Positions 1 to 10,771 of a stretch of 64,000 nt of DNA are shown here, piece after piece. The position numbers and the translations under genes are program-made. The stretch is from Codonopsis lanceolata (lineage: Eukaryota; Streptophyta; Magnoliopsida; Asterales; Campanulaceae): positions 179,900,029 through 179,964,028 of the forward strand of contig CM028377.1 of the NCBI GenBank assembly GCA_013146195.2. The letters are read 5' to 3'. Below the pieces are notes generated by a model, which worked only from the letters and a program-made list of their open reading frames with translations, made no database searches and was not told the DNA's origin. The number at the start of each line of letters is the position of its first letter. Position 1 is the first letter of the stretch.

Positions 1-761
1 CCTTTTTTGTGCAAAGAAAAGATTAAAAGAAGGAGCACAAGACAAGGGATGTACCTTTTTTTTTACAGTTATCTGGATCGAGGTAGATGTTCTTCAGAAG
101 ATGTCTTTTTGAATCTGAGCTGATAAATCTATAGTAGATGTTGTCTAAAGAGTAGATTTCCTTTGCAAACAACTCTTAATATTTTTTATTCATATTTTCT
201 TGGATTCAAATAATTCTTTGAAATATAGGACAAGTTCCCAGAAACTAAATATCATATAACAGAGGGATCAATCAATGTTTCATGATATAGAGTTTTTGAC
301 TCTTAACCTTTTTCAAGAGAATAGATAGGAGTCCTATTGAAATTCTTTCATAGTAAAGTTTCAAAATTTAAAGAAAAAATTTTATCTCGAGAAGGTGTTG
401 GATTGATTTCAATCGTTAGCCTTATGTCAAGAGAACTTGAATCAGAAATCCTTTTAATTGAAGCATCCATCTGAGAATTTTTCATCTGGAGATAGTTATT
501 CATAGTGCCAATTGATATACATATCTGTCATATGAATAATTATCTCACATTCATCATAGTAATCTTCTATCTCGTGAAATTTTTGAAAACAAAATAATTT
601 TTCACAATAAGTACATTTTTCAAAAATTTATCTCAAACTGAAATCCTTGTCAAAAGTTTTCGAAAGATAAAACAAATTTTCTTTTGACATGCATTTGAAG
701 TGAGCATTCGAGGATCGCAACTCTCAGGAGGTTAGTCCTGGCATATAGCTTGAAGAGCCTT

Positions 762-773
762 GCTCTGATACCA
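762..773 (-). other. Primer-binding site (initiator Met-tRNA)
   Basis: The complement reads TGGTATCAGAGC, the standard plant Copia PBS. It lies two bases from the LTR end, as expected for first-strand priming, and fixes the element as minus-strand. Confidence 0.85.
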
Positions 774-775
774 AT

Positions 776-2613
776 TGTTGGTCCACAATAATGCTCAAAT
801 AGGCTAGAGGGGGGTGAATAGCCTATGATGCCAATTTAAAAACTTTTCTTTGGATATATATAAAGCATAGTTTAAGTGGCAATTGCAGTTTATTGAGTTG
901 AGCATGTCTGCCGGTAGAGGCTATCGGTAGGCTTGCTCTAAGCAGAAGTATCAACTCTGCCGGTAAACTGCTAGTCAAATCAAAAGCCTATTAAAAGAGT
1001 TTGGGAAGCGGAAAGTAAAGAGGCTATGATTTGGAGAAATCTTAAGTGGTTGTACACGAATATATGTTCAGAACAACAGCACACTTAATACTTCTTTCAA
1101 ATGCAAATTAAGTAAATCAATTAGAGAATAGCTTTTCTAAAGATAAATTCATTTGTAAAAAGCTCATAGATATATAAGGACTGAGAGATAAGGTATTTGT
1201 ACGAACATATGAATTTATTCAAAGATAAATTACATATTACATCAGTCTAAATAATCTATGTACAGTTTCTGGTTTTGTCCATCCAAGCCTCAATCCTTAC
1301 TTAATTATTCATTCAAGAATCTTTAAGCAACAAAGGGCAATAGGAGACCAGAACGAGAAACTGTTATGAGAAGGAAGGGATTTTCAAGGTCGTTCAGATA
1401 AAAGTTATCTGAACGATTGAAGTGCAAAGCACTCGACCTTCCATGATGAATGATTATTGCACAATCAACATCATTTGTATTGGAATACAAATCTGAAGAT
1501 ATGAATGCAATATCTACAGACAGCTCTTCATTTTCTTCAGACATAATCTAACATCAATCTTCAGATCTTGATCTATGTCTATTGAAGTTTCTTATCAATC
1601 TCTTCTCTTCTCCAAACTTTTCTTCCTAGCAATCCACCTAAAGTATTTTGCTAAGATCTGGATGAGTTCGCTGCAATCTGTGTAGAGATCTGAGATACGT
1701 TGGTGAAGACGATCTCGTTGTAGATCTCTTTTCTTTGAGGCTCTTGAGTAAGTTGAGTTACTCGTTGCTCATCATCTGTTATCTCATCGGGGTGAGTTAT
1801 TTTTTATGATCTGTTTGTCTTGGGTACGAGAGAGGATTTATATAGGCGGGAGTCAATATGATCGTTGAAAGATGAAGATTTGAAGTTTCTATCCGTTTAG
1901 AGATGTAGTGGTTGAAGTCTATCGGATAGAGATCTTTGTCCATAAGATCTTTGACTATTTGGAGCAGAGATTTAGTCATGTAGATCTTGGAACTTGTTGT
2001 CTGTCAGACTGTGTTGATAAGTCTCTCGAAGAGTAGGTCGATGTCCGTTGCCGGTGATTTGTTCAATAAAGTAATTGCTTTTTGACTTTATCAGACTACT
2101 TGAGTGAGAGAAAGTCTTGTAGCCTTAAGTATGTCAGGCTTTCTGAGGCTTGAACATATTTGTCTTGATTAAAGCTGCTTCTAGACTTTTCTCTGTAGCA
2201 CGTGCAGATTTTAGGTCTGCCAGTGGAATGCTTCGAGCCAGTGGAAACAAGTCTTCCGATTCAGGAGAACTGATGTCTGCTGGTGCGAACAGTTTAACTT
2301 GTAGCATGTCTGCCGGTGGTGAGTCTTCAAGATATTCTGATCTTTATCACTGAAGGCTTTTGACATAGCTACAAGTCTTCCGGTGCTGAGTGATTCTGAA
2401 GTGCTGGTCTGTTTCAATCATCATGTAGGAAGGTAGGACTTGATCAGGTTGCACCTAATCTAAGACCTATGTGATGTCACACGAGTTGCCACGCTAACCG
2501 GTACGCAGACCTTTTAGCCACTCGTGATGACTCACTTGTAATGGGGACAAGCAAATCAACATATATAGAATATGCAAGGTGATAACTAAATTATCAAGGA
2601 GCATATTCCAACA
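776..2613 (-). repeat. 5' LTR of the Copia element (1838 bp)
   Basis: The LTR starts TGTTGG and ends CCAACA, a perfect 6-bp inverted terminal repeat, directly next to the PBS. Several short open frames inside it look like no known protein and are chance. The U3 side (right half on this strand) holds several copies of a short motif near TGTCTGCCGGT (about 904, 2046, 2213, 2273, 2307, 2364), reported as a finding. The LTR has inserted within the first few bases of an Athila-type LTR that resumes at 2614. Confidence 0.85.
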
Positions 2614-3119
2614 CATACACTGGCTCACCATCATGATAAATTGAACCTATCGATGCACGAGAGTGATAAGTTAAGGTCAGGTTCATACATATGACCTAAG
2701 TGGCAGATAGGATCCATATGTTCTTGTGCTTAGGATATAGAGTGGACGAATTATTTTGGATGGAGACTGAACTATAATTTGACAATCTATATCTATCTTT
2801 CGTGAACGAACCCAAGTTATTGAATGATACTTTATTTAAATAAGCAATAGAGTAGATGCAAGTGAAACCCCAATCCTAGATTTCCCTCCTCCATACAGAT
2901 CTTTATAATTGTAATTGCTCCTTAGTTAATTAGATTTACTGTTTTAGTAGAATAAAAATTAGAATAAAAACAAATAAAAACCCCCCTTTGTTTAAATAGC
3001 TACCAATATACCGGCCATTAGTATTCTTTTTGTCTCTGTGATTCGAGCCTTGCTTCTCAAGCTATTTTTGCAATAGTCTTATGCACTTGCAAGGAATTAA
3101 TTAAAATAAGACACGATCA
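2614..3119 (+). repeat. Athila-type LTR, copy 1 (solo or orphan)
   Basis: This 506-bp segment is the uninterrupted version of the LTR that recurs at 7380-7553 plus 11781-12058. Matching blocks begin at GGCTCACCATCATGATAAAT and end at ACACGATCA. No PBS follows it here: the next bases differ from those after copy 2, so it is not the 5' LTR of a local element. Its first few bases were replaced by the Copia insertion. Bases 2785-2841 are absent from the second copy, where the LINE sits. Confidence 0.8.
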
Positions 3120-3176
3120 GTTATCTTTGTGGTCTGGGAAATATTGTGTTAGGAATTGATTGTATGCGCTTCTATT

Positions 3177-3700
3177 TTAGGGAGGTAGCTTTTCATATCC
3201 ACAAATCATTCCAGTCAGGGTTCCATGGGCCATTTGCTGGGAATATGTATTTGAAGGGTCAAGAGGGAGGTAGCTCTTTTGGTTATGGTAACAAGCATTT
3301 AGGTGAGTGAGTTCAGGGTTGCTGTCTGGGGTAGGTGATGGATAAAATTTCTGAATGATACTGCTTTGGGAAATGGGGTTGACATTTGGCTGAAGGCTAG
3401 TGTTTGGTTGGATTTTGAAGGTTTGAAGGAGGATATTTTCTATTGGGTCGGAGAAGGTTATTTCTGGAAGGATGGAATTATTAGGAGGAGGTACCTGGCC
3501 TTTAACTTCATGAGACATAATGGCGAAAGTTTCTGCGAATTTCCCCAATATCCTGCCAACTATTTGGTTTGTCATTCTTTCTACATGGACATCTAATTCC
3601 CTTTTCAGCCAGTCCTGAAATTCGGGGTGTGGGGCATACCTAGGAGCTTTTAGTTCTGGTTCCAGATCTTTCTGTTATGTTCTGTTCTGACCGCTGTGTC
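3177..3700 (-). pseudogene. Ogre-like gag remnant (N-terminal region)
   Basis: A 132-codon open stretch (3575 to 3177) and scattered in-frame pieces up to about 3700 lie where gag should start downstream of the leader. The peptide is Pro/Ser/Asn-rich, with no zinc knuckle or identifiable capsid domain, and broken by stops upstream. Assignment rests mainly on position in the element. The frame ends at the junction with the Athila LTR. Confidence 0.45.
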
Positions 3701-4910
3701 TGTATCCCGTATCAAACGACCAGTACTATCTTTGCCTTTCCAAACTCGGGCCAGGTTTCTGAGGAAAAGGGGTTGAAGGTATCAGAAAGGATTGGCTGAA
3801 GGCTTTCTGGGTTATGAGTACAGTGTGCATTTATTATTAATATTTTTTTTTTTTTTCCAAAATTGATCGGACAAGCACCCGCTTTGTTTTGACAGTCTCA
3901 GGACTATTCCTGTACTAGTGGATTCTTTCTCCAGAGTATAGGAACCTCGTATTCCACCTGCCTTTGGACTCCCTAAGACCGGATTGATCTCAGGCGAAGG
4001 GTCTATACTCTTTCCGAGATCCACCATTCAAAATGGTCTAAGTTGAATATCATAAAAGTTATTGGTCAACCCTTGTGCATATCTTTATTCTTTCTTCTTC
4101 TTTTTTTTTTGCTTCCTTTTTTTTTTGTTTTGCTTTTTTTTTTTTTTTTTTGAAATAGGGATTGGTCAATAATTTAGGGATATAAAAATCGATCAGTCCA
4201 TGAAGTGTCCTGAGAATCTATATGCAATTTAACGTTGGCTGATGCAGGGGGTAGGCTGGCCATGGTGTAGGGTAGCAGTTCGGAATATTTCTACGTGTGT
4301 GCACGTGTGTGCGGTATCTAAAAAACGGTAAAGTCTTTTTTTCAGATATAAAGCAATAAATAAGCAGTTAATGGCCTGTCTTTCTGTTCTTTGTGGATTT
4401 TCTCGGCTGATTAGTTTGAGTCCTCGAAGGAACGGCACGAGCAAGTAACAGCCATTCAGATCAAGAAATAGAAAGAAAAGTGGAGAATCTATATATTCCT
4501 ATTAATTACATATTGGTCCTAATACCCAAAATAAAATGACAGAATGAAATAATATTTACATTTTTTTTTTGCATGAAGTAAATAAAACAAGCAGAATAAT
4601 AGCAAGATAAAACAGAAATAAAGCGATAATGAAATAACGTCCCAGCCCCTCTTTTTTTGTTATCCTGCCCGGACTTCTACTTTTGATTTTTTTTTTATTC
4701 GCAACGGTACCCAGAGCGAAAATGCTGCAAGTTTCACGGTTATTTGCACAAATATATATATACATATATATAAAAATGCAATATTTAAAATGTTAAGGAA
4801 ATATAATAAGCATATTTTAGCCAAAAATGAAAAGAACACTTGTTTTCTATTTTTTATTTTTGAAAATGAGTCTAGCCCTCGGTTTTTATTTTCTTTAAAA
4901 TAAAAACAAC
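3701..4910 (-). other. Leader region of the Ogre-like element, non-coding
   Basis: Long homopolymer T runs (about 3841-3856, 4099-4150) and no sustained coding. Short frames at 3812-4444 have no family resemblance. Ogre elements are known for long leaders upstream of gag, which fits. Confidence 0.5.
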
Positions 4911-4929
4911 GTCCCCAGAAGAGTCGCCA
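4911..4929 (-). other. Primer-binding site of the Ogre-like element
   Basis: The complement reads TGGCGACTCTTCTGGGGAC, close to the tRNA-Arg-type PBS known for Ogre elements, immediately after the LTR end. Confidence 0.75.
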
Positions 4930-4930
4930 C

Positions 4931-6315
4931 TGTGAGTGCCCTGATTTCTAACTGATTCCCCCGCTTACCGAAAAGCGGGTAGTTTCAAAACCTTTCAAGC
5001 GCGTGGAATACGCTCGGCCTCAAATGTGGACTCTAAATGTTAAAACAAAGTCGTCATCTTTATTTTAAGGAAAAACAAAGAAAAACCAAATGTAACCAGA
5101 TTGTAAAAATGGTTCGGAGGCTAAGTTACGAGGTGGGAATGGGTTAAGCACTCAACTCGTCATTTCGGTCTCAAAACATGTTTTTTGGCTAAAATATGCT
5201 TTTATTATAATTATTTAATAGATAAAATAAATCATTTAAATATACATATATGTATCTATATTATTACAAACTTGCAACAGTCTCCTTTCGGTAGTTACAA
5301 ATACATTTATAAATATTTGGCCATAATGATGGCTCTTTTTAGTGTTATTTTCTATAATAATCCAGGCAGCATAACTGGTTATTTTTATTAGATGGGGCCG
5401 GCCTAAATAGCACTTTTTATAAATAAAACTTTAAATAGCCTACCTTTTGAAGTGTGGGGGCTTTATCCCGTACCAACTAGCTTCTACTAGATTTCAAGGT
5501 GCGCTCGCTCTGTCCTTCCGGGAGAGGGGGTCTTTTTGCTGCTGTTTTGCTGTTGCGGAGATTCAGGTAGAGTAACTACTTTCGAAAGTTGCTTTTTGGC
5601 CTCGGGAACCGGATGGAGCAACTGCTTGCTTTTTTTTGCTGTTGTTTGCTTGCTGACGGCGGAAATCGGGCAGAGCAACTGCTTGATTTTTGCAAATTTG
5701 GCGTATGGATTCGGGCAGGGCAACTGCTCTTTTGGGATTTTGGGATCGGTGGAATAAGGCAGAATACTAGCAGGGCAGCTAGGTTTCACTTTGGCCGGTT
5801 GGTTTTTTGTTTGGAGGAGATTTGACGGAGCTTTGGGGCTAAAGGAGGGAAAACTCTCAGTGCAATCTCTCAGAACTCACTGTGGAGGCCTTTTAATTGC
5901 GTGCGGTGTGTGAAAACTGTGTGTGTAACTATTTGAATTTCTGAAGCTAGGGCCTTCTATTTATTGGCTGAGATTGAGATTCCTTCGTCGTTAAAATTTA
6001 TCATTTTGTGCTTCACCGGCTTGTACCGCGTGCTTGAGAGATTGTACCAAAAGCAAAAAGCTACAGTACTTTTGGCACTATTGGGCGCCACCCATAGGAG
6101 TAGTGGGCGCCGCGCCAGGAGGTGGCGTGGGTGGCGCCAGCTCCTTTTTTAGCCTTCTTTTTAACACTTTGGCCCCTTGTATTTTACTGTTTACGCATCT
6201 TGTTTTTTTTTTTTGCATTTTAAACCATGTAACTTGACATTCGTTAATGTTTTTAACAGGTCTTGATACCTCATGTCGTGTCACATATCAAGGGTACGAA
6301 ATTGGGGTGTCTACA
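4931..6315 (-). repeat. 5' LTR of the Ogre-like element (1385 bp)
   Basis: On the minus strand it begins TGTAGACACCCC and ends CACTCACA just before the PBS. A TATA-like ATAAATAG (complement near 5957-5967) sets the probable promoter, so the transcript runs left. A GGCGCC-rich cluster lies upstream of it (6084-6150). Between 5600 and 5740 the motif GCAACTGCT recurs three times at about 50-bp spacing. Open frames on both strands here are by-products of these repeats. Confidence 0.75.
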
Positions 6316-6702
6316 CCAACAGTGAGGCGCTCAAAATTAAGGCATTTCCTAAGGCTATACAGAGAAGGGCCCAAAGATGGTTAGGAAGATTCCCAAGAGG
6401 ATCCATCACTGCTTGGAAGGATTTGAGGGATATTTTTTTGGCTGAATTCGGCTCTGCAGGCTCCTTACTTAAGAGTCGATTTGACCTCTGCAAGGTGGTT
6501 CAAGGACAGGAATAATCTTCCTACAGTTACGTGGAAAGATTCACTAAGGTGCTCGAGCAAGTCACGGTCTTGACAGAAGGCGAGGTCACACTCTGTTTCT
6601 TGAACAACATGCAGAGTGGGGCCTTGATAGATGTATTTTATACGTCTTTATCGGGTACTTTTATGACTTAGAATGAACAATTCCACAAGGCTTTTGGCTA
6701 CT
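6316..6702 (+). pseudogene. Gypsy gag (Retrotrans_gag domain) fragment
   Basis: The plus frame from about 6318 reads as a typical retrotransposon capsid segment: a basic stretch with QRRAQRWLGRFPRGSI, then W-DLRDIFLAEF, then a stop (6513-6515), then YVERFTKVLEQV and a CFLNNMQSGAL stretch. This order (R/W, P-GSI-W, F--F, L--F-) is the Retrotrans_gag consensus. It is broken by at least two stops and has no neighbouring pol. It abuts the Ogre-like LTR end, so it is probably the element into which that one inserted. Confidence 0.7.
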
Positions 6703-7379
6703 GATATGTGTTTTTGAGCTATATTGTGAGTTTCAGGGTTTTAGGTGAACTTATGGGAATTATGAAGCTTTTAGTGAAGATTTCAAGGAAGGGTGCAAAG
6801 TGCAACATTGGGAAAGACGCAAAAAGAACAAACCGGTCACCTTACAGCCGCAAGGCCAAAAGACCTTGCCTTCGCAAGGTAGACAGAAAGAAGGATAGCC
6901 CATCCAAGACCCTTGCGGACGCAAGGTAAAATCCCAGTACAGCCGCAAGGTCCCCAGAAACCAACTTACGGGGTTTTTCACCTGGATTGAACTTCCTATT
7001 CCCCTACAATATCCTGGTATAAATAAAGGACGGTAGCCAAAGCCAAAGGTCGTCCAGAAGGTGTTAGGAAATAGCTTTAGCTTAGATTTTAGTTTGTAAT
7101 ACGTGGTTTAGTCATTGTAATTACAGTTTTGAAGATCGATTCATGTATTCCTTCAACTCGTTATTCAGTTCATCTTCAAGGATGAACTAATCGTCCATTA
7201 ATCTAGGAATTGGGAGGTAACTTGTATCGAATCTATGGCTTAAATATATATTTTTATTCATTCAATTCTTGTTGATCATGGTGTTTATCAACCCTTTTAT
7301 TGTCTAGCTTTGGCCAAATGAATAGAATCACAAGTAAAAAAGGCCTAAAGGTGCGGGTACCTGCACGGCCATATGCATA
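6703..7379 (+). other. LTR-like promoter DNA of unknown element
   Basis: No coding support. A TATA box (TATAAATA, 7018-7025) is preceded by four copies of a CGCAAGG motif between 6845 and 6955, in both orientations, with many A/T tracts downstream. This resembles an LTR U3-R region, but no terminal dinucleotides, PBS or second copy could be found. Confidence 0.35.
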
Positions 7380-7562
7380 TGTCGTACACAGGCTCACCAT
7401 CATGATAAATTGAACCTATCGATGCACGAGAGTGATAAGTTAGGGTCAAGTTCATATATATGACCTAAGTGACAGATAGGATCCATATGTTCTTGTGCTT
7501 AGGATATAGAATGGATGAATTATTTGGGATGGAGACTGAACTATAATTTGACAGGCTATACT

Positions 7563-8494
7563 ATTAGTGAACCTATGATTGCTAAAGATAGGCTTCCTTT
7601 AATTGCCCGTAAACTTAAATTCCGTTACTTCTTCTGTAACACTTCTAACTCTATTTGGGTTCTTGCTAGATCCTCCTTCACCTGCCACCTTATTAATGAT
7701 TCGATGCGCAAAGATATTACCCTTAATGTCAAGCATTATTCTTGGAATCAAACCGGCAGTATATTACATCGGTGTATGCTAAATGTTCTTAATTTGAAAG
7801 GCTCGACCTGTGGAATGACATTATTGATATGGGGACTACCTTCAGCAATTTGCCATGGCTAGTAGCTGGGGACTTCAATATCATTCTTGGACAACATGAG
7901 AAACTTGGTGGGAAGGGATGGGATAGACAAGGGGCCCAAGACTTCCAATCTTGTTTGAATGCAGCAGGACTTTTTGATTTGGGATTTCAAGGCAGCCAGT
8001 TCACATGGAATAACAACAGAAATGGTTCAGCTTCTATCTATCAACGTTTAGATAGGGCTGTTTGTAATATGGCTTGGTCTTCCACTTTTCCTTCTACCAT
8101 TGTGGAGCATCTTAATCGGACGTGTTCGGATCACTCTCCTTTGCTTATCTCAATCAATGATTCTACTAAGGCTCGGCAGTATCATTTTCGTTTCTTAAAT
8201 GTCTGGACATCCCATTCTTCGTTTCTTGATGTGGTTCGAAAGGCTTGGATCAACCCGTGTGATGGTAGGCCTATGGTTAAATTTGCCAACAAGCTGAAAT
8301 CTGTTAAGAGGGCTTTAAAAGACTGGAATAAATCTACTTTTGGCAATATTTTTCAGGCCATTCAGTCAGCAGAAGATAACGTGTTAGAAAAGGAACTCCT
8401 TTACGAGTCTAGCCCTACTGATGTTAATAGGGCTGCTCTTCATTTGGCTAAAGCGCAACTTCAACGTAACCTCAAAACTGAGGAGGATTTCTAG
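7563..8494 (+). pseudogene. LINE endonuclease (APE) C-terminal part
   Basis: The early part (7563-7770) and the later part (from 7829) are in different frames, so a frameshift lies near 7770-7830. The later part shows PWLVAGDFNII (the conserved GDFN block), the F-WNN block, YQRLDRAVCN and CSDHSPLL, which is the SDH motif that ends the exo-endo-phos fold. A basic linker follows. The frame stops at 8492-8494 with TAG; the next in-frame sequence, RQKSHLRWLKEG, is the normal continuation in plant LINEs, where a Trp (TGG) is usual. The stop is therefore a single G-to-A change. Confidence 0.85.
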
Positions 8495-10771
8495 AGACAA
8501 AAATCTCACCTCCGTTGGCTCAAGGAAGGACATGGGAATACTAAATTATTTCATTCTTCAGTCAAGCAAGCTCACAGCAAACTTTTCATCAGAGAAATCA
8601 AAGATATGCATGGCAACCTTATTAACAACGAAGATGACATTAAGAAGGCTGCAGTTGATTTTTATTGTGACCAGCTCGCGGATTGCTCCAGATCTGATGA
8701 GGATCTTTTGATGCATATTCCTCCTCTCATCTCCCAAGACCAGAACAGTATCCTTTCTGCTCCTCCTTCTCTTGATGAAATTCGTAAGGTGGTTTTTTCC
8801 CTTAACGGAGATAGTGCTGCGGGTCCGGACGGATTTTCGGGTAAATTCTATTCTTCTTGCTGGGATATCATTGCCATGGACCTTCATCTTGCTGTGACTG
8901 AATTCTTTTCTGGTTTTGATATGCCGAAGTCTTGGACAAGCACTTTATTACTTACTATCCCGAAAACCAATCATATCGAGTCTTTTAAAGATCTTCGCCC
9001 CATCAGTCTTTGTAATTTTTGTAACAAGATAATTACGAAGCTTCTGGCAGCCCGTTTAGCCCCCATTCTTCCTGACATAATTTCTGAAAATCAGAGCGCC
9101 TTCACTAAGGGGAGAATTATTCAAGATAATCTTCTTCTGGCCCATGAATTATCCCATCACTTAAAGAAAAAAATCAATGGCTCCAATGTCATCATTAAAC
9201 TTGACATGGCCAAAGCCTTTGATAGAGTTTCATGGATCTATTTGATTAAAGTCCTTCGGAAATTTGGTTTTGGCGAAGTTTTTATTGACATGATATGGAG
9301 GGTGATCTCTAATAATTGGTTTTCGGTTATGATAAACGGCTCATCGGCGGGTTTCTTTCATTCGACTCGTGGTCTTCGCCAAGGCGACCCGCTTTCTCCT
9401 AGTCTCTTTATCATCGCTGCTGAAGTGATCAGTCGAGGCCTGAATGATTTGCAAAACAAGAACCCCCGTTTTGCTTATCATTCCTCTATTGGTTGTCCCA
9501 TTATTTCTCACCTCGCCTTTGCGGATGATATTGTTATTTTCTGTAATGGTAACAAGCATTCCTTGCTTCATCATCGGAAATTTCTTGCTTCTTATGAGAA
9601 ATGCTCGGGTCAATTGATTAATGTGAGCAAGAGTTGTTTCATGGTTTCCAGTCAGACTAGTCCTGCTAGAATTGCTTCTATTCGAAGCCATCTTGGGTTC
9701 AATTTTAAACCTCTTCCTGTTACTTATTTAGGCTGCCCCCTTTATGAAGGAAGGAAGAAGAAATCTCTTTTTGACCCTCTGATTGAAAAGCTTCAAGGCA
9801 AGATTAATTCCTGGATCGGTGCTTTCCTTAATCAAGCTGGAAAGATAACCCTCATTAATTCTGTTCTTCACTCAATTGTGATGTACCAGATTGCTGTCCT
9901 TGATCCGCCGGCCTCTATCATTCACAATATTAATAGAATGTTTGCTAACTTCTTTTGGGGATCCATTGAGGGAATGGCTAAATCGCACTGGATTGCGTGG
10001 GACAAGTGTTGCAGACCTGTTTCTGAAGGCGGGGTTGGTATTCGCGCTGTTAAAGATGTTTTAAAGGCCTTCTCCTATAACATGTGGTGGAGATTTCGTT
10101 CCTCTAATTCTCTTTGGGCTCAGTTTATGCGTAGGAGTTACTGTCCCTATGTGCATCCTTTAGTGTCCCCATGTCGGGGATCCAACTCCTGGCGTAGAAT
10201 GTGTCTTATTAGAAGTGAAGCTGATCAGTTTATTCGGTGGATAATTGGTAAGGGGGCCTGTTCGATATGGCTTGATTATTGGCTTCCTGGTTTAATTTTC
10301 GGCCCAATACCATCTTTCGTGGTCAGTGATCTGTTTATTGGCTCTTCTCAAATCAATGAAGATGCTCGCACTGTGCTGGGTTCGGCCAATACAGATTTGA
10401 TTATTAGTGAAGGCATTGAACTCTCTGATTGTCCAGATTATCCTTGTTGGAGTCTCAATTCCAGAGGTAATTTTACTCTCACTTCAGCTTGGAATTTAGT
10501 TCGTTCAAAATGGCCCATTCTGGAATCTTCTAAATTCATTTGGCATAAGTCTCTCCCTCGACATATTAGTGTGTTCATGTGGCGCCTTTGGCAGTGCAAG
10601 CTTCCGATTGACGAAAGTATTATCAAGAAGGGCATTCAATTGGCCTCTCGATGCTCTTGTTGCGTGGATGGTCAGATTGAATCCTATGTTCATGTGTTCT
10701 TAACCAACCCGGTTATGTCCATTGTTTGGACGAATTTAACACTCTCGTTAACTGCCCAAGAAATTCTATAA
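8495..10771 (+). CDS. LINE reverse transcriptase with zf-RVT region
   Basis: A long open frame, continuous with the endonuclease frame apart from the 8492 stop; the first Met is at 8606. Visible blocks are GDSAAGPDGF, LRPISLCN, the KAFDRVSW box, RGLRQGDPLSPSLF, and catalytic HLAFADDIVIF at about residues 305-315 of the 721-residue piece. YLGCPLYEGRKKK and the thumb follow. The C-terminal third has IWHKSLPRHISVFMWRL with Cys/His residues typical of zf-RVT. Target-primed reverse transcription is the family function. The frame shifts at about 10730, so RNase H is not joined. It is the best-preserved coding sequence of the window. Confidence 0.9.
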   Translation, partial: RQKSHLRWLKEGHGNTKLFHSSVKQAHSKLFIREIKDMHGNLINNEDDIKKAAVDFYCDQLADCSRSDEDLLMHIPPLISQDQNSILSAPPSLDEIRKVVFSLNGDSAAGPDGFSGKFYSSCWDIIAMDLHLAVTEFFSGFDMPKSWTSTLLLTIPKTNHIESFKDLRPISLCNFCNKIITKLLAARLAPILPDIISENQSAFTKGRIIQDNLLLAHELSHHLKKKINGSNVIIKLDMAKAFDRVSWIYLIKVLRKFGFGEVFIDMIWRVISNNWFSVMINGSSAGFFHSTRGLRQGDPLSPSLFIIAAEVISRGLNDLQNKNPRFAYHSSIGCPIISHLAFADDIVIFCNGNKHSLLHHRKFLASYEKCSGQLINVSKSCFMVSSQTSPARIASIRSHLGFNFKPLPVTYLGCPLYEGRKKKSLFDPLIEKLQGKINSWIGAFLNQAGKITLINSVLHSIVMYQIAVLDPPASIIHNINRMFANFFWGSIEGMAKSHWIAWDKCCRPVSEGGVGIRAVKDVLKAFSYNMWWRFRSSNSLWAQFMRRSYCPYVHPLVSPCRGSNSWRRMCLIRSEADQFIRWIIGKGACSIWLDYWLPGLIFGPIPSFVVSDLFIGSSQINEDARTVLGSANTDLIISEGIELSDCPDYPCWSLNSRGNFTLTSAWNLVRSKWPILESSKFIWHKSLPRHISVFMWRLWQCKLPIDESIIKKGIQLASRCSCCVDGQIESYVHVFLTNPVMSIVWTNLTLSLTAQEIL

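Larger units (their letters stand above)
1..2613 (-). mobile_element. Copia LTR retrotransposon, 5' part, reading leftwards out of the window
   Basis: A complete LTR (776-2613) is followed on the minus strand by a primer-binding site matching initiator-methionine tRNA (complement of positions 762-773). This orients the element leftwards, with the internal region starting at 775 and running off the window. Positions 1-775 show no recognisable Gag or Pol on either strand, so only leader sequence is present. The other LTR lies outside the window, so the target duplication cannot be tested. The Met-tRNA PBS is typical of Ty1/copia elements. Lineage is not resolved. Confidence 0.85.
3121..6315 (-). 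mobile_element. Ogre-like (Tat lineage) Gypsy fragment
   Basis: A minus-strand 5' LTR (4931-6315) is followed by an Ogre-type PBS and about 1.8 kb of leader and gag-like sequence that stops abruptly at the Athila LTR end at 3119. Ogre elements classically start TGTAGACACCC and use a PBS containing TGGCGACTC with GGGGA; both are present on the minus strand. No protease, RT or integrase of this element is in the window. Confidence 0.75.

Noticed and set aside
1323..1544. 73-codon minus frame in the Copia LTR as a gene
   Set aside because: Inside the LTR, no start context or similarity; composition is ordinary LTR sequence.
5487..5825. Cys-rich small proteins on both strands in the Ogre-like LTR
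   Set aside because: They lie in the LTR and come from a repeated GCAACTGCT motif; overlapping frames on both strands argue against coding.
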